Below the pieces are notes generated by a model, which saw only the letters and a program-made list of their open reading frames with translations, did not search any database and had not been told where the DNA came from. A program made the translations under genes and the position numbers. Of a stretch of 64,000 bases of DNA, positions 33,574 through 45,500 are shown piece by piece. This stretch comes from Ceratotherium simum simum. Taxonomy: Eukaryota; Chordata; Mammalia; Perissodactyla; Rhinocerotidae. The stretch is from NCBI RefSeq assembly GCF_000283155.1, contig NW_004454225.1, forward strand, positions 5,788,058-5,852,057. The letters run 5' to 3'. Numbering within the stretch: the stretch's first letter is position 1; every line of letters begins with the position of its first letter.

Positions 33574-36500
33574 CTGAAACACAAACAAGAGCAGAACACG
33601 CTGACTTCACTTGCTGTCAGGCCAGTTAGCGAACCAAAGGAAGCCCTGGAAACGGATCTGGGAGGTTCCAGATCTATTCCGGGACCCCTCTGAACTTGGC
33701 CTATGGGGGCAGGACAGGCCATCGGAACTACAGATGCTCTGAACCCACTTCCCTGAGTCGGGCTGTCCTCACATCCTTTCCTGCTCGGTGGGCCCAGCAC
33801 CCTGAAGGCGCAGAGCTGAGGCCGTGAGGAGGGCCTCCACCCACGTCACTGCTGAATCCCAGCACTAGGCACACAGCGGGTGGGTCCTGTCGGAGGACGG
33901 ACAGCGTCTGGGGAATGGATCTACTGCTCTGGGCATCGTGGGGATCTGGGTCCTCCGTCACACCACAACTCACTCACGGCTCAACAGCTCCACCAAGGCG
34001 GCATTTGCTTCTGGAGAATTTGAAAAGGAAAAAAAATCAGCCAAAAAGGCAGAACATTTTATGGCGAGTAGGAAGCCTCCTGACAGGGTCAAGGGGGAAG
34101 ATTTTGAGAAGCCCGCCCGTGCAACATCGGGGAGAAATTTAAAGGGAACGAAACAGCCGCAGGGTAAAGGAGCTTTCAAGAACAGATGGCCACTGCAGGC
34201 CGCATCGAGAACCCCCCGACTCCACACCGGTGTAAGTCACGGCGGTCCCAGCTGCTCTGTCACAGCCACAGCGCAGCGAGGCTCGGCCAAAAGACGAGAC
34301 CTTTTCCTGGCAGGTGTGAAGGAGCACTGGGCCTGCAGACTGATGTGCAGGCACGGGTCCACCAGTTAATTTATGAAGGCTGAGGCAAAAAGGAGAGAGA
34401 GCTCAAAATGACCCCAAAAGCCCTGAACCTACTTTTCTTGTTAACTACAAAATCTTCAGCCAGTCTGGTCAGATACGAATGGTGACCATGAAGATGCCAG
34501 GAGTGGGGACTCTGCTCTCCCACCCGGGGAGCCGTGAACACATCACCCAGAGAGCTGCCTACGCTTTCAAGTAACTACCTGGGGGACTGAAATACTCGTT
34601 TAGAATTCGTTTCACCATCAGCGTATCTGAGACCAGAGCTCTGACCGTCTCCAGCAAATATCCTTCACAGCTCCGCTATTAACAGTCGTCCTTGTCCTGG
34701 CAGGACCTCAGGTTTAAAATTGCAACCCTGAAAATGCTGAGCTCACATATCCAGCACAAGGATTTCCTCTTTGGTAATGAAAAACTCTATGTCAGTGTTG
34801 GAGAGGGAAAAAACAAGGAAAATTGCTCTTGCTACCCTCTAATGATACCTAAGGGACAAAATTAGAAGCTTCTAGACCAAGCACACTATAAATATATTTT
34901 TTCATGATTATTTTTCTCAGCTGAGGCAGCTGAGAGCTCATCAAAGGTGTCACCCACCTGGTTTAGGATTTGGAATCAAGACAGTGCAATTTATGCTGGG
35001 ATATGAATCAAATTTAAGCAGTGCAGCTGGCTACTCGAGCCCCTGCGTGCTCACCCACGCAAGAAGGTCTTCTGAGCAAAGAGGCAATGTGCTAAAAGAA
35101 AACAAAATCAAAACTGAAATGAAGCAAAACCAACGTAAACCATGATAAAGCAAACACGTCAGAAGGAGCACACAGGCACACGAGACGTTCTCGACGCTTC
35201 TTCGCCACACAAATGAACAAAAGGGGTATTCCGGAGAAGGTCACATCCAAGGATAACAAAAGACAGCGAAAACAAAACTGAAAAGGAGCAAATGAATTTT
35301 AAATAACAAATATCGTGAAGACGCAGCCAGGAAACAAATCACGAGGTATTCTGGGTTCAGTTGCTGTCTTCCTGGAGGAGCTGACTGCCCGGCCCTCACG
35401 GGAAGGGACCTTCCTTCCACTTGACCTCCAGCCCTGCTGGCCAGCAGCAGCCGTGACCAGCCCTTCTTAGAGGAAGAACAAAGGCTGCAGAAGCTCAGAG
35501 GCCTGACCTAAGGCTCTCCCAGCACGCAGCCAGCGCCCCTCTCCCCACCAGGCACCTCCCCTGTATCTGAGAGGTGCTGCAGGATCCAGCAGCATCTCTG
35601 GGCCTCCCCTCGGACATTCTCATCACCCGAGGAAGCTCCAAATTCAGGTCTACAGTGCCAACTGTCACAGGCAGTGCATACTTACAAGAGGGTGGCTTAT
35701 ATGGCCACGGCCACCACCCTGGGGGTCAGGGGCTTTGAACGCCTGAGCTCCCCACAAGCAAGCAGCTTCAGATACCATGAGCCTTTGAGGACAGAGAGAG
35801 CAACCCAGGTGGATCTGGAAAGAATTCCTGCCTGGAGCATCTTCTCCATCGCAAACTGCTGCAGGCCCCAGGAACCTCTCTCGCTCCCTGGAGCGTACCT
35901 CCTCCCTCTGCGGAGCCCGCCTGGCCAACCCTGGGAGAAGCCTGCACTTTGCTCAGGCACTCGCCTTCCCTCAGGCGGGGCCCTTGCTCACCTGTGCCAC
36001 CAGCTCCCTTCAGGGGAAGGAAGGAGAACGGCAGTTCCTCACGTGGGAACCCTCCCCCCACCTCCTGTAAGTCTCCCACAGCCAGCTGAAGAGTGAGGAG
36101 TCCATCTGCACACCTGGGGCTTCGCAATTTCATAGTCCAACCCATCCCCAGGATCTGCTCTGTGGGCCATCTGGGAAGGCACCTGCTTGAAAACATCTTG
36201 CCCACAAAGCCTGAACCATCCCACAGTCACTCCTGGGGACTAAAACGCTGTCTGCATGGTTACAGTGCAAATCCCGGGGAAGGGACACCGCTGCTCCACA
36301 CGGGCACCGGCTTCAGATGGCCTTCGTGCCCCTTGCACAGCAGAGGGCTCCGGAGAAATGAGACGCAGGGCAGTGAACACCAAGTGGGGATAACGGACAC
36401 TGCAGAGAGGGGAACGGGGCGCGGGGTCCCTGGGCAGAGGCGGAGGGAGGCGGCAGGGGCGCGTACCCCGGCCCACGGGCAGGGCCTCGGCGTTGCAGCA

Positions 36501-39500
36501 CTGGTCCACCAGCTGGTGGCAGTGCTCGATCAGGGACTCCAGCTGGGTCTTGTCACAGGACACCCCCAGGAATCTGGCCAGCTGCTCCACCATTGTCACC
36601 AGGTCCTGGAAGACAAGAGCAGAGGGCAGGCGAGCCCGTCACAGGTGGGCTGAGTTCACTTCGGGACTGTGCCAGGAGCAAGACTCAGCTCGCTCTCTTC
36701 TTCCTCTTCTTCCACACCATCAGCTGGAGTCTGGACTGGCACCTGGGAGAGCAAGGAGGCCTCTGGGGACCCCAACAGGCCCCACAGCTGTGCCCACCTC
36801 ACCTGGCAGGACCCCGACAGGCCCCACGGCTATGCCCACCTCACCCGGCAGAAGGAGCTGGCTTGGTCTGAAGCAAGATCCAGTTACAGGTGGCCTGGGG
36901 GACACAGAGCCATCTCTGGGCCCCATCACTCCATCCCTGATAGCGGGAGCATTAGTGATGCAGCCCAGCAGTCTCGGGAGAGGGCCACGCAGACCTGCTC
37001 ACCACACACAGCCACTCCCCTCTGCCACCACTCTCCCCCTTGGAAATACCAAGGCACCTCATATTCTCAATCTGTGTCGTGACCCTAAATGTTCTGCCTG
37101 GAACCCTGAGCTGTCACCAGGCAGTCCCCAAATGCTGGCAGTGTCTGGGTCAGATGTTAGGAAAATGCTGGAGGCTGTCTCCTCCTTGCAGGTTTACCAA
37201 GCAAGTGAGCACACGAAAGCCTCTGAGAAGTCCTACAGTAAAGAAACATGTTTAACTTCTTTGGTACATTTCAACCTTAAAAAACAGCTTCCTGTGAAAG
37301 CCAGTTTACATGTCAGCCCCTCTCTGGACTCCCACGGCAATCACTCCTGGGCTCTGCATCCTGCCTTCCCAGCTGTGCCCCCATCAGGGGCTCCACGGGG
37401 CAGGCACAGGCGCTCAGCTCCAAGTCCCCGGGCACAGGGCTTGGCTGGGTCGGGTGTGCGACAGACGTTAGAACCAAGAGAGGACTAAAGAGCTCCTCCT
37501 ACTAGCCTGCCACTGGGCGTTTCTATTTAAAAGAAAAAAAAGAGCGAGAGAGAGTAAAGCCACCTGGCCCTCGGAGGGAACACCACAGGGCGGCGGCAGT
37601 TAGACTACTGACGCAGTTAGACTACTGACGCAGTTAGACTACTGACACAGACGGCGTCACGGCTGTGAAACCAAGCTCCGCAAGCACGCGGCAGACGGGC
37701 TGCAGACGGCTCCAGACCACATGCCGAACCTCCCCGAGCTTCGCTCGCCGTCTGTGAACCTGGGCGGCAGCACCCACCTCCGCAGGCTGTGGCGAGAGGC
37801 CTCATGCCATGGACGAGGCCCAGCACGGCCATGCGCTCCTCCCCTGCAGCTGGGGAGAACAGCACGCAGGGCTGCTGCAGGATCCGCGGGCGACACGCTG
37901 GGGCAGCCACAGTGAGGGGTGAGAAGGCAGGCGGGGGAACCCCCTGGTGGACACACGAGGCGGTGAGAGCTCGAGTGCTAAGTGCTAATGTCAAACACAG
38001 AGGTGAGAACCTGCCAGGCCCGCTCCACACTCCGGGGGACCAGTGACATTCACTCAGAATGAGGTTTTCAGAGTAAAATGTAAACAATGTGAATTCCTAA
38101 AAATGAGACGTGTAGACACTTAATCTCTACCAAAGACCTTCTCGGCCATTACTGAGGTTTCTGAAAAAAGCATAAACCCTTGCCAGTTAGAAGCTAAAAA
38201 CCCCGACTGTAGAAGGAACCCCATTCAGTCACCCGGACGGGCTCTGGCAGAACAGAGTCGAGGCTGAGAAGGGCACAGGCAGGGCCGTGGTCTTGACTTT
38301 GATGGAAAGCTGCCCATCTACCCTTTCACTGAGCCCACTCAGGCAGCGGAGAATGGACGCTCACCTTGAAGGGCCTGAGACGAAGGCCAGAGCAGCCAGG
38401 TGCAAAGTTTGTGTTTTAGCTTTAAAGTTCATGTAAACTTTGCATTCCGCTCCTTCATGGTTTAATACTCAAGTAACGGTTTAAGTTACTCATCCCTGAG
38501 TCAACAAAGCTCCAGGAAGAACGTGCCGTCCCAGCCCGGCCCCTGCACGTGTATACGCGGCTGGATGGGCGATGGGCTTCTCCTTCCGCCCCAGGCCCGT
38601 GCCGTGGATGTGCACTGCTGTGTTACAGGCGGGCACAATCATAACAGTGGGGCCAGCGTACCAGTGACCCAGCACCCCGGGGATCTGCCCAACGAAAAAG
38701 AATGCTCAGGCCCACTGAGACATAGGAACGTTCACAGCATGACTGCACTCACAGGGGGTCACAAACAAGCAGAACTAATGTACAGTGACAGAGATCAGAA
38801 CAGTGGTTACCTCTGGAAGCGGGGCTGTTAACTGGAAGAAGCTAGAATATTTTGGATCTTGAGTTGGGTGGTGGTTACACAGAGGTATACACGTAAAAAT
38901 TAAGGTCTTTAATCCACCTAGAACAGTGAAGTGGAGGACTGGCATTCACCCAGAGTGACACAGGGCCGGGAGGGACACGATCTGACTGGGTTAGCACCGT
39001 CAGTTCCTCTGCTGCACTGAGAAAACACAGTGGGCAGGCCTGGGAGGGAGCAGGGAGGCCGCGTAGGCATTGGCTGCAACAATCCAAGCCAGAAAGGACA
39101 CTGACTGGGAGAAGGGAGATTGGGGCAGAAATGGGGGGAAATGGTCAGATAAGAGAGAGATTTTGAAGATAGAGCTAACAGGATTTAAGAATGGACACAG
39201 GGTGTGAGAGAAAGAGAGAGGTCCAGGATGATTCAAGGGCTCCGCCTGAGTGACACAGAGGATGGAGCTGCTGCCACAAACTCAGACGGGAGAAAGTGCA
39301 GAGGATTTGGGGGAAACCTCCAGAGTTTGGTCTGGACACATTAAGCTTGCGACCTCTCCAGACAGTCCCGTAGAAAGGTGCGGCGGGCTGCTGGAGATGA
39401 AGTCAGCAGAGAGTCCACTTCTGGCCTGGGGGCTCTGTGTCTCAAGGACACTGAAAGACCGAAGAATGGATAAGGTCACCAGGGGAGGGGGCGTGGATGG

Positions 39501-42500
39501 AAAGAGAAGAGAGCGAGGGCTGAAGGCTCAAGCCCAGGTGTGCTGTCAAGAAGGGGGCAGCCAGGGACGCAAGACAGCATGGCGTCCGGGAAGCCGGGGG
39601 AAGGAGGAGACCACCGGTCACGTGCTGCCAGGAGGGCGGGTGAGATGAGACCCGAGCACTGACCGCTGGACCAAGCAACGCAGAGGTCACGGGTGGCCTG
39701 ACAGAGCAGCTCGAGGGGGCGCAGGGGGCGTGCCTGTCTCTGGTGGGCTCAGGAGTGGAGACAACTCTGAGGGGTTCTGCAGTAAAGCGGAGCGGAGAAC
39801 AGGGGAGGAGGCAGAGAGGGTATAGGGCTAGGGAAGGCTTGCGGAATTCCGTTTGTTGTGAGAAAGGAGAAATACCAGCGTGTTCCTCTATAGATGGCAG
39901 ATCCAGCAGAGAGGGGAACGCTGTTCTTGAGTTAGGTGCTAACACACACACAAAGAACTCGGACAGGACTCGGCACGCAGCAAGGCCTTTACAAGGGTTG
40001 ACGACAATGGAGGTGATGATGTGACACATGATATGCGGGCCCCCCTTCCAGACAGCGAGCTCTCGGGGGCACAGGCAAGGTCCTGCTTCCTCCACTCTCC
40101 CTCGTCACCGCCCAGCCTGGCACACTCATTCCACAGCCATCTAGTGCCCATTTCCTTCTCCACACGCTCTGCCAGGCACTCAAACATTCGTCACGTGAAT
40201 CGATTCACAGGTAAAGCTGCAGGGTCTGTCAGCAGTTGGAGAATTGCCACGCTAAGGCAGACAGGCTGAGAGATGAGAAATTTGGACTCGGCCGTCTCTG
40301 CCCTTTGCCCCGAGCTGGTCACCTATGCAAGGGTGCTGGGCAGCAGTAGGTGAGTCTGCCTGTTGCTCTGCTTCTACTGTCAGGGCAGGAAAGTAATGGA
40401 TGGGCTTTCTAAAGCACCACATGCTACCCGACCCAGATGCTGCCCTTGGGGTGGGCAGAGGCCGGGGCAGGGCAGGGCCCGGGTGTGCCAGCACAGGCTG
40501 GGGGCACAGTAGCGGCCCAGGCGGGTCTCTGGGCACAGCTAGAACTAGAGTCCCACTCTCATCCCTGAGGCCCGGGGTCTTGGAGGGGCAGTGCTGGACA
40601 CTCCAGTTACTCCCCCTGGGGCGTTCCCCCTTGGGGTGAGCAGGCTCCGTGCCCCCCACACGCTCTCCACTGAGCCCCACGGCACCACCCCCCAAAGCAC
40701 TCACCCGGTGCATGTCTTCATACTTGAGGAAAAGCACGTTCGAGTCCAGGCGGTGCTCCCAGAATTCCTGCACGTGCTCGAACCAGGAGCCGTAGCCTAC
40801 TGTGGAGACACGGGGACAGGTGAGTCACACTGCCTCGGGGGAGGAAGCGCGCCTACTGGGGTGGCCTCGCTCCCTGCCTTCCGGAAGGCTCCCCTCCTAC
40901 TGCCCAGTGGCTGTGATTCGGGAAAGAAAGAACAAGCTCTTGCTCGGCGGACAGCCCCAGATGAGCCTTCAGAGGTCCCACGTCACCTCGCTTTCTGTGC
41001 CAGTCTCTCCTGCCAACAGCCCTCAGCCCCTCCCCCTCCCCTACCTTCTGGACGCCTTAAAGACCTGACTGTTGGGGTGAAGGCCTCTGCTCCCCTGGGG
41101 TGTGGATGGTACCTGGCACCCATGAGTTTTTCTAACACGTGGTCACTGGGAAGAGAAGGATGCCCAGAGGAACAGGGATCTAGGGCCAGTCAGATTTGCT
41201 GGCAGGGCTGGGATGGGGTGCAGGAGGCTCTAAGATAGATCTGAGCATGGGGCCCTGCCAGGCAGAACCCCAGGTAGACCCAGAAAGTCACAGCGCTGAA
41301 GGAGGCGGTGTGCCCTGTCCTGACACAGGAGAGCTCATGCCCTCACCACAGCCCACATTTCCTACACCCCTTAGGGCTTGGGGTTGGGGCTGGGGTCACA
41401 CGGACAGGTGGGTGACATACTGATCAGTGTAGCCAGGCTGCTGTGCAATGTTCTTTATAAAAACTATTGATTCTCACGCCTGTTCACACTGAGATGCCGT
41501 CACCATGAGGCCTCCCGCATGAGTCTCCCAAGGGTGCATGCACATTAAACAGAGGAAGGCCTCAGCCACAGAACGTGTTAGGACCCCGGCATGAGTGGGC
41601 AGCACGAAGCACGTCCTGCTAAGAGGGGCCGGCCAGGAGAGGGGGCCACGCTGCCTGCACCCTCCCTCACCAGCGAGCCGTCCATCTCGCAAACACCGGG
41701 CCTTGTGGATACAACTTCACGATCTAGGGCTCAAGGAGTTCCCGGCCCGGCAGGAAACCACCACGGAGACTGGTGATGACAATCCGGTGTGACCAACGCT
41801 GGGAAGGGGCGCTGTGGGACAGGAGGGCCCTCCCACACTGTGACAAGCCCTGAAGGATCAGTGAGAGTCAGGCAGGCAACGAAAGGAAGAGGCCCGAGGA
41901 GAAGCGGGAGTGCAAAGGAGGGCAGTGCGCGGAGAGAGCAGTGCGGAGGAGAGGGCAGCGCAAAGGGGAGGCTGCAAGTGGACACTAAAGGCCTAGGAGA
42001 TGGGAGGCCATCGAGGGGCTCAGGAGCACAGTGACCAGACCAGACAGGAGGGAGGGCAGGAGAGTGGACTGGCAAAGGACAGGGCTCTGGAATGAGGCAG
42101 CCCGGCCCGTCCAGTCCTCTACTGGCTGTGAGACCCGGGCAGGCCGCTGAGCCTTCCCGAGCCTCCTCCTGCACTGCCGGGCGCCGTGAGCGTGTCGTGC
42201 ACAGATCTCAGCCGGGAGGGCCTGCCAGGGACGTGCCTGTGCTTGCTCCACTCTGGCGGCACCTGGCGAAGGCTCCGTGGGAGTCAGACCAGGGCAGGGC
42301 GCCCGTGACGGGTCCTACTCGTACAGCTGAGGCACACTGAGGCCCAGGAACGGCAGGGGACTGCTCCTGCCCCTGCCAGAGTCACACCTCTAACAGAGGA
42401 TGCAGCCTCACCCCCAAGTTGCCAACCTCTCAGACTTAAATGTGTGAGCGAGGTTGGGAAAACGGGGATCCAATTGTCCTGGCACACCTAGCCAGCCCGG

Positions 42501-45500
42501 CCAGCCAACGGCAGTCTGCCATCTCTCCAGCAGGTGGCAGCACAGCAGCAGCCTGAGCCCCGGAGCCCCACCAGAGGTGCTGACGGATCTAGGTGCCAAT
42601 CAGGGCTCAGGGGTCACTGACAGATGGGCCATAAGGACCAGATGACAGCAGAAAGGCTGTCTTCAGGTCAACTAGGCCCGGGCAAGCACTTTATAAAGCA
42701 TGAAGCGGGGGCTCTGGAAGGGAAGTGGGTAAATGGGCAGAAATGAAAGGAACAAAAAGAACAGGGATTCAGCCAAGAGGCCTGGTTTGAGACCCACTGC
42801 TGGGTAAACCCTGGCCCGCTCGGTCTCCTGGGCCTCAGTCTCCTCACTGTAGAGGCTCTCGCTGCTGGGCCTCAGCACCCTGCCCACAGCCAGCCCAGCA
42901 CATCCCGTTCTCTCCTGGCCCCCAGGAGGACACACGCAGGGCAGGCCTTACACAGCCACGCCACCTCCCGCTCTAGGGAGGACAAGTGGTCACTGCACTC
43001 GGGGACACGGCTGATGGGGACAAATGCGCCCCCGTCTCTCCGAGCTCTGACTGGCAGGTGCAGAGAGGGTTGTGGCCCTTGCTGGTGGGGACGGTGTTTT
43101 TCCCATTCGGGAGGCGTCATCCTGAGAAGAGAGCTCCGCCAGGGCTCCTCCCCACCCCATCCACCAGGTCCATCTGCTCCTGGGTGTCAACGTGCATATC
43201 CCAGTGGGTCATCTGGGAGAGTGACAGCTCACTCTGCCCCTCCCCGGGAGTGATCCTGCTCCTGTCCCTGGGCACGCAGCCAGGCGCCCTGCCCTGGAGG
43301 GCACAGGTCACCCCCAGGGGCTTCCATCAGCGGGTCCTCTGACCTCGCTCTATTGGTGAACAGTGGCATCTCACTGCTCCTCCTGCACCTTATTTTTCAA
43401 ATTCTTCAGAACCTTGGACAGGAGAGAACAAGTCTCCTTCGAGAACCCGAGCTGTGGTGCACGGGCTGGGAACACTGAGAGTGACGGGAACGTGGGGAAG
43501 CTAAGTATACACGTGCAGACCACGGCAAGTGTGTGTGGCTTTGAACTTCGGTGCTGTGACCTTCAAAACATGGAGAGGCCTGTCCTGGGATAACTTCACT
43601 GCTCTGGCCTGAGCAGGAAGCTTTAAGCCCCATACCACATGGCAGTTGAACTCGGTGGACACCTACTGTTTATGGTGGCGTTGCATGGGGGACAACGCCA
43701 CCATAAACAGCAGGTGTCCACCGAGTTCAGACTGCCTCTACAGAGGCAGGAGCGCATGCGGGCACTTAAAAACACAGCTTTGGGAACCTCGTGAATGGCT
43801 TGCTCAAAATGCCTGGCTGACCGTGAGGGGCATGAGCCCGATAGTGGGCAGGGTGGGGGGAAGGGAGGCTGGACAGAGGGGCTTTCGCAGGCTCCAGGGG
43901 CCTTAGGGTGCAGGTGCTGTGGTCTCCCACCCCTCACTCCTACCCTAAGGTCCTTACTCCTTAGTGCCCCTCCTCCCCAGGCCTCTCTCACCTAGGGCCT
44001 CTCCGATCTGCGCCCTCCTCCCCAGGCACAGCTGAAGCAGAGTTAATGGCAGGGAAAGAGTGGTTCCAGGCCTCGAGGCCCTGTGGGCGGCCTGTGCTTC
44101 AGTGTACTGATGAGGGTCTGGTCTTCACCAGGCTCAGGAAGCAGCTCCCATCTGGCTGCCCTGAGTTCCATTTAAACTTGGGACACTGCATTCCCAGATT
44201 TCCATTATGCACTTTACCCTAATCTTATCACATAATTTCACTGCAGAACCTCTGACAGGGTTCGACAAGGGGACAACGAGGCTGTTACTTGAGTTGGGAA
44301 ATAAAATAGAAAGTGTATGTTCAGACTTGGGTATGGAAGAGTCTCGTGCAGATTTAACTGAAGTACAAATATGACCCATGTCAAAACTCTCCTGGGTGCA
44401 AACTCTAAACCGCCCTCTTGTGGTCCCAGAAGGGCACCTTCTCCACCATGGCTGGCAATGGGGGAGCTGCCTGGGGCAGGGGGAACAGGACAGCAGCGAG
44501 GAGCTGCTGACCCCACTGCCAAGGGGATGGCTTCCCCCCTGATCCCAGCACAGCAGCTGTGACCCGGCCCACTCCTCCCCGGGGAGGGGAGATGTGGAAG
44601 GGCCCTGGCACTCTCCGCCCCCCTCACCCTTCTCCCCTGGGAAGGAGCTTCCTGCACAGAGCACTGCCTTCCCCACCCCACGTGCACCCTGCCCCAGTCA
44701 CACTGGCCTACCCGACCCTCAAGTCCAGCTAAAGGCCGTGGGGCTCTCACACGAAGCCGCAGCCTCCACCCTGTCACCAACAACAGAGCTGTCGGGGTCC
44801 CGTTTTCACTGTTCAGAATCCAGACAGGAAGACACTTTTAACTGGGGATCTCCTCAGAACCCCAACGCCATGGCGAGAGCGAAGGGCTTCTGAGCTGGAC
44901 GCCCGCTCTGCCGCGCACTAGCTACCACCTGGGACAAGCTTCCTGACGTCCCTGAGCCCCTGCCGCTTCACCTGCAAGTGGGAGAGCACACCGGACCTGC
45001 GCGGTCATCGTGAGCACTGGGGGCAGCGTGAACGAAGCACGAGCCCACGGGCGTCCAATGAGCGATCAGCGTCACTGCTGTAACTCTGGAAACACTTACG
45101 CTTGTCGTTCATGAACCGCCGGCAGAACTCCTGGAAAGTGCCCCGGTAGCTCATGGTCCGCAGGGAGCGGTGGAACTGGTAATAGGACACCACCAGGTCC
45201 TTGGGGTTCCGAGCCATGTATATGACCTGTGGAGGGCGGGAGGGGCGGACGGGGCGGGGTTAGTCTCCATCCTTCTGCGCCGCGGGCCGCGCTGTGCAGG
45301 TTCATCTGACCTCCCCTGCTCTCCTGCACCATAAACCGGCCCCCTGTGCGCCGCGGCCAACGCCTCCTCGCGGCTCCTCTGTTCCGGCAGAGACGCGCTC
45401 TCGTCCACGCGCTAGCATCAGCTAGGACAATTACTTGAGAGCCTTATTATATTTCTGTCCTCAAGCACTTCTTTAAAATCAGCAGAAGACAGAAAAATGA

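Larger units (their letters stand above)
40800..45099 (-). other. SULT4A1: SULT4A1 intron 4
   Basis: 4,300 bp. It contains MIR copies at about 42075-42225 (sense) and 42310-42450 (antisense), weak antisense L2 at 41790-42060, a long hairpin at 43641-43736 and a sense MIR at 44893-45060. No extra exon was seen. Confidence 0.8.

Noticed and set aside
36493..37488. 331-codon plus-strand open frame, the longest in the window
   Set aside because: It opens with TTG, overlaps SULT4A1 exon 6 on the opposite strand, runs through a GC-rich intron and a 42-bp tandem repeat, and shows no domain or splice context.
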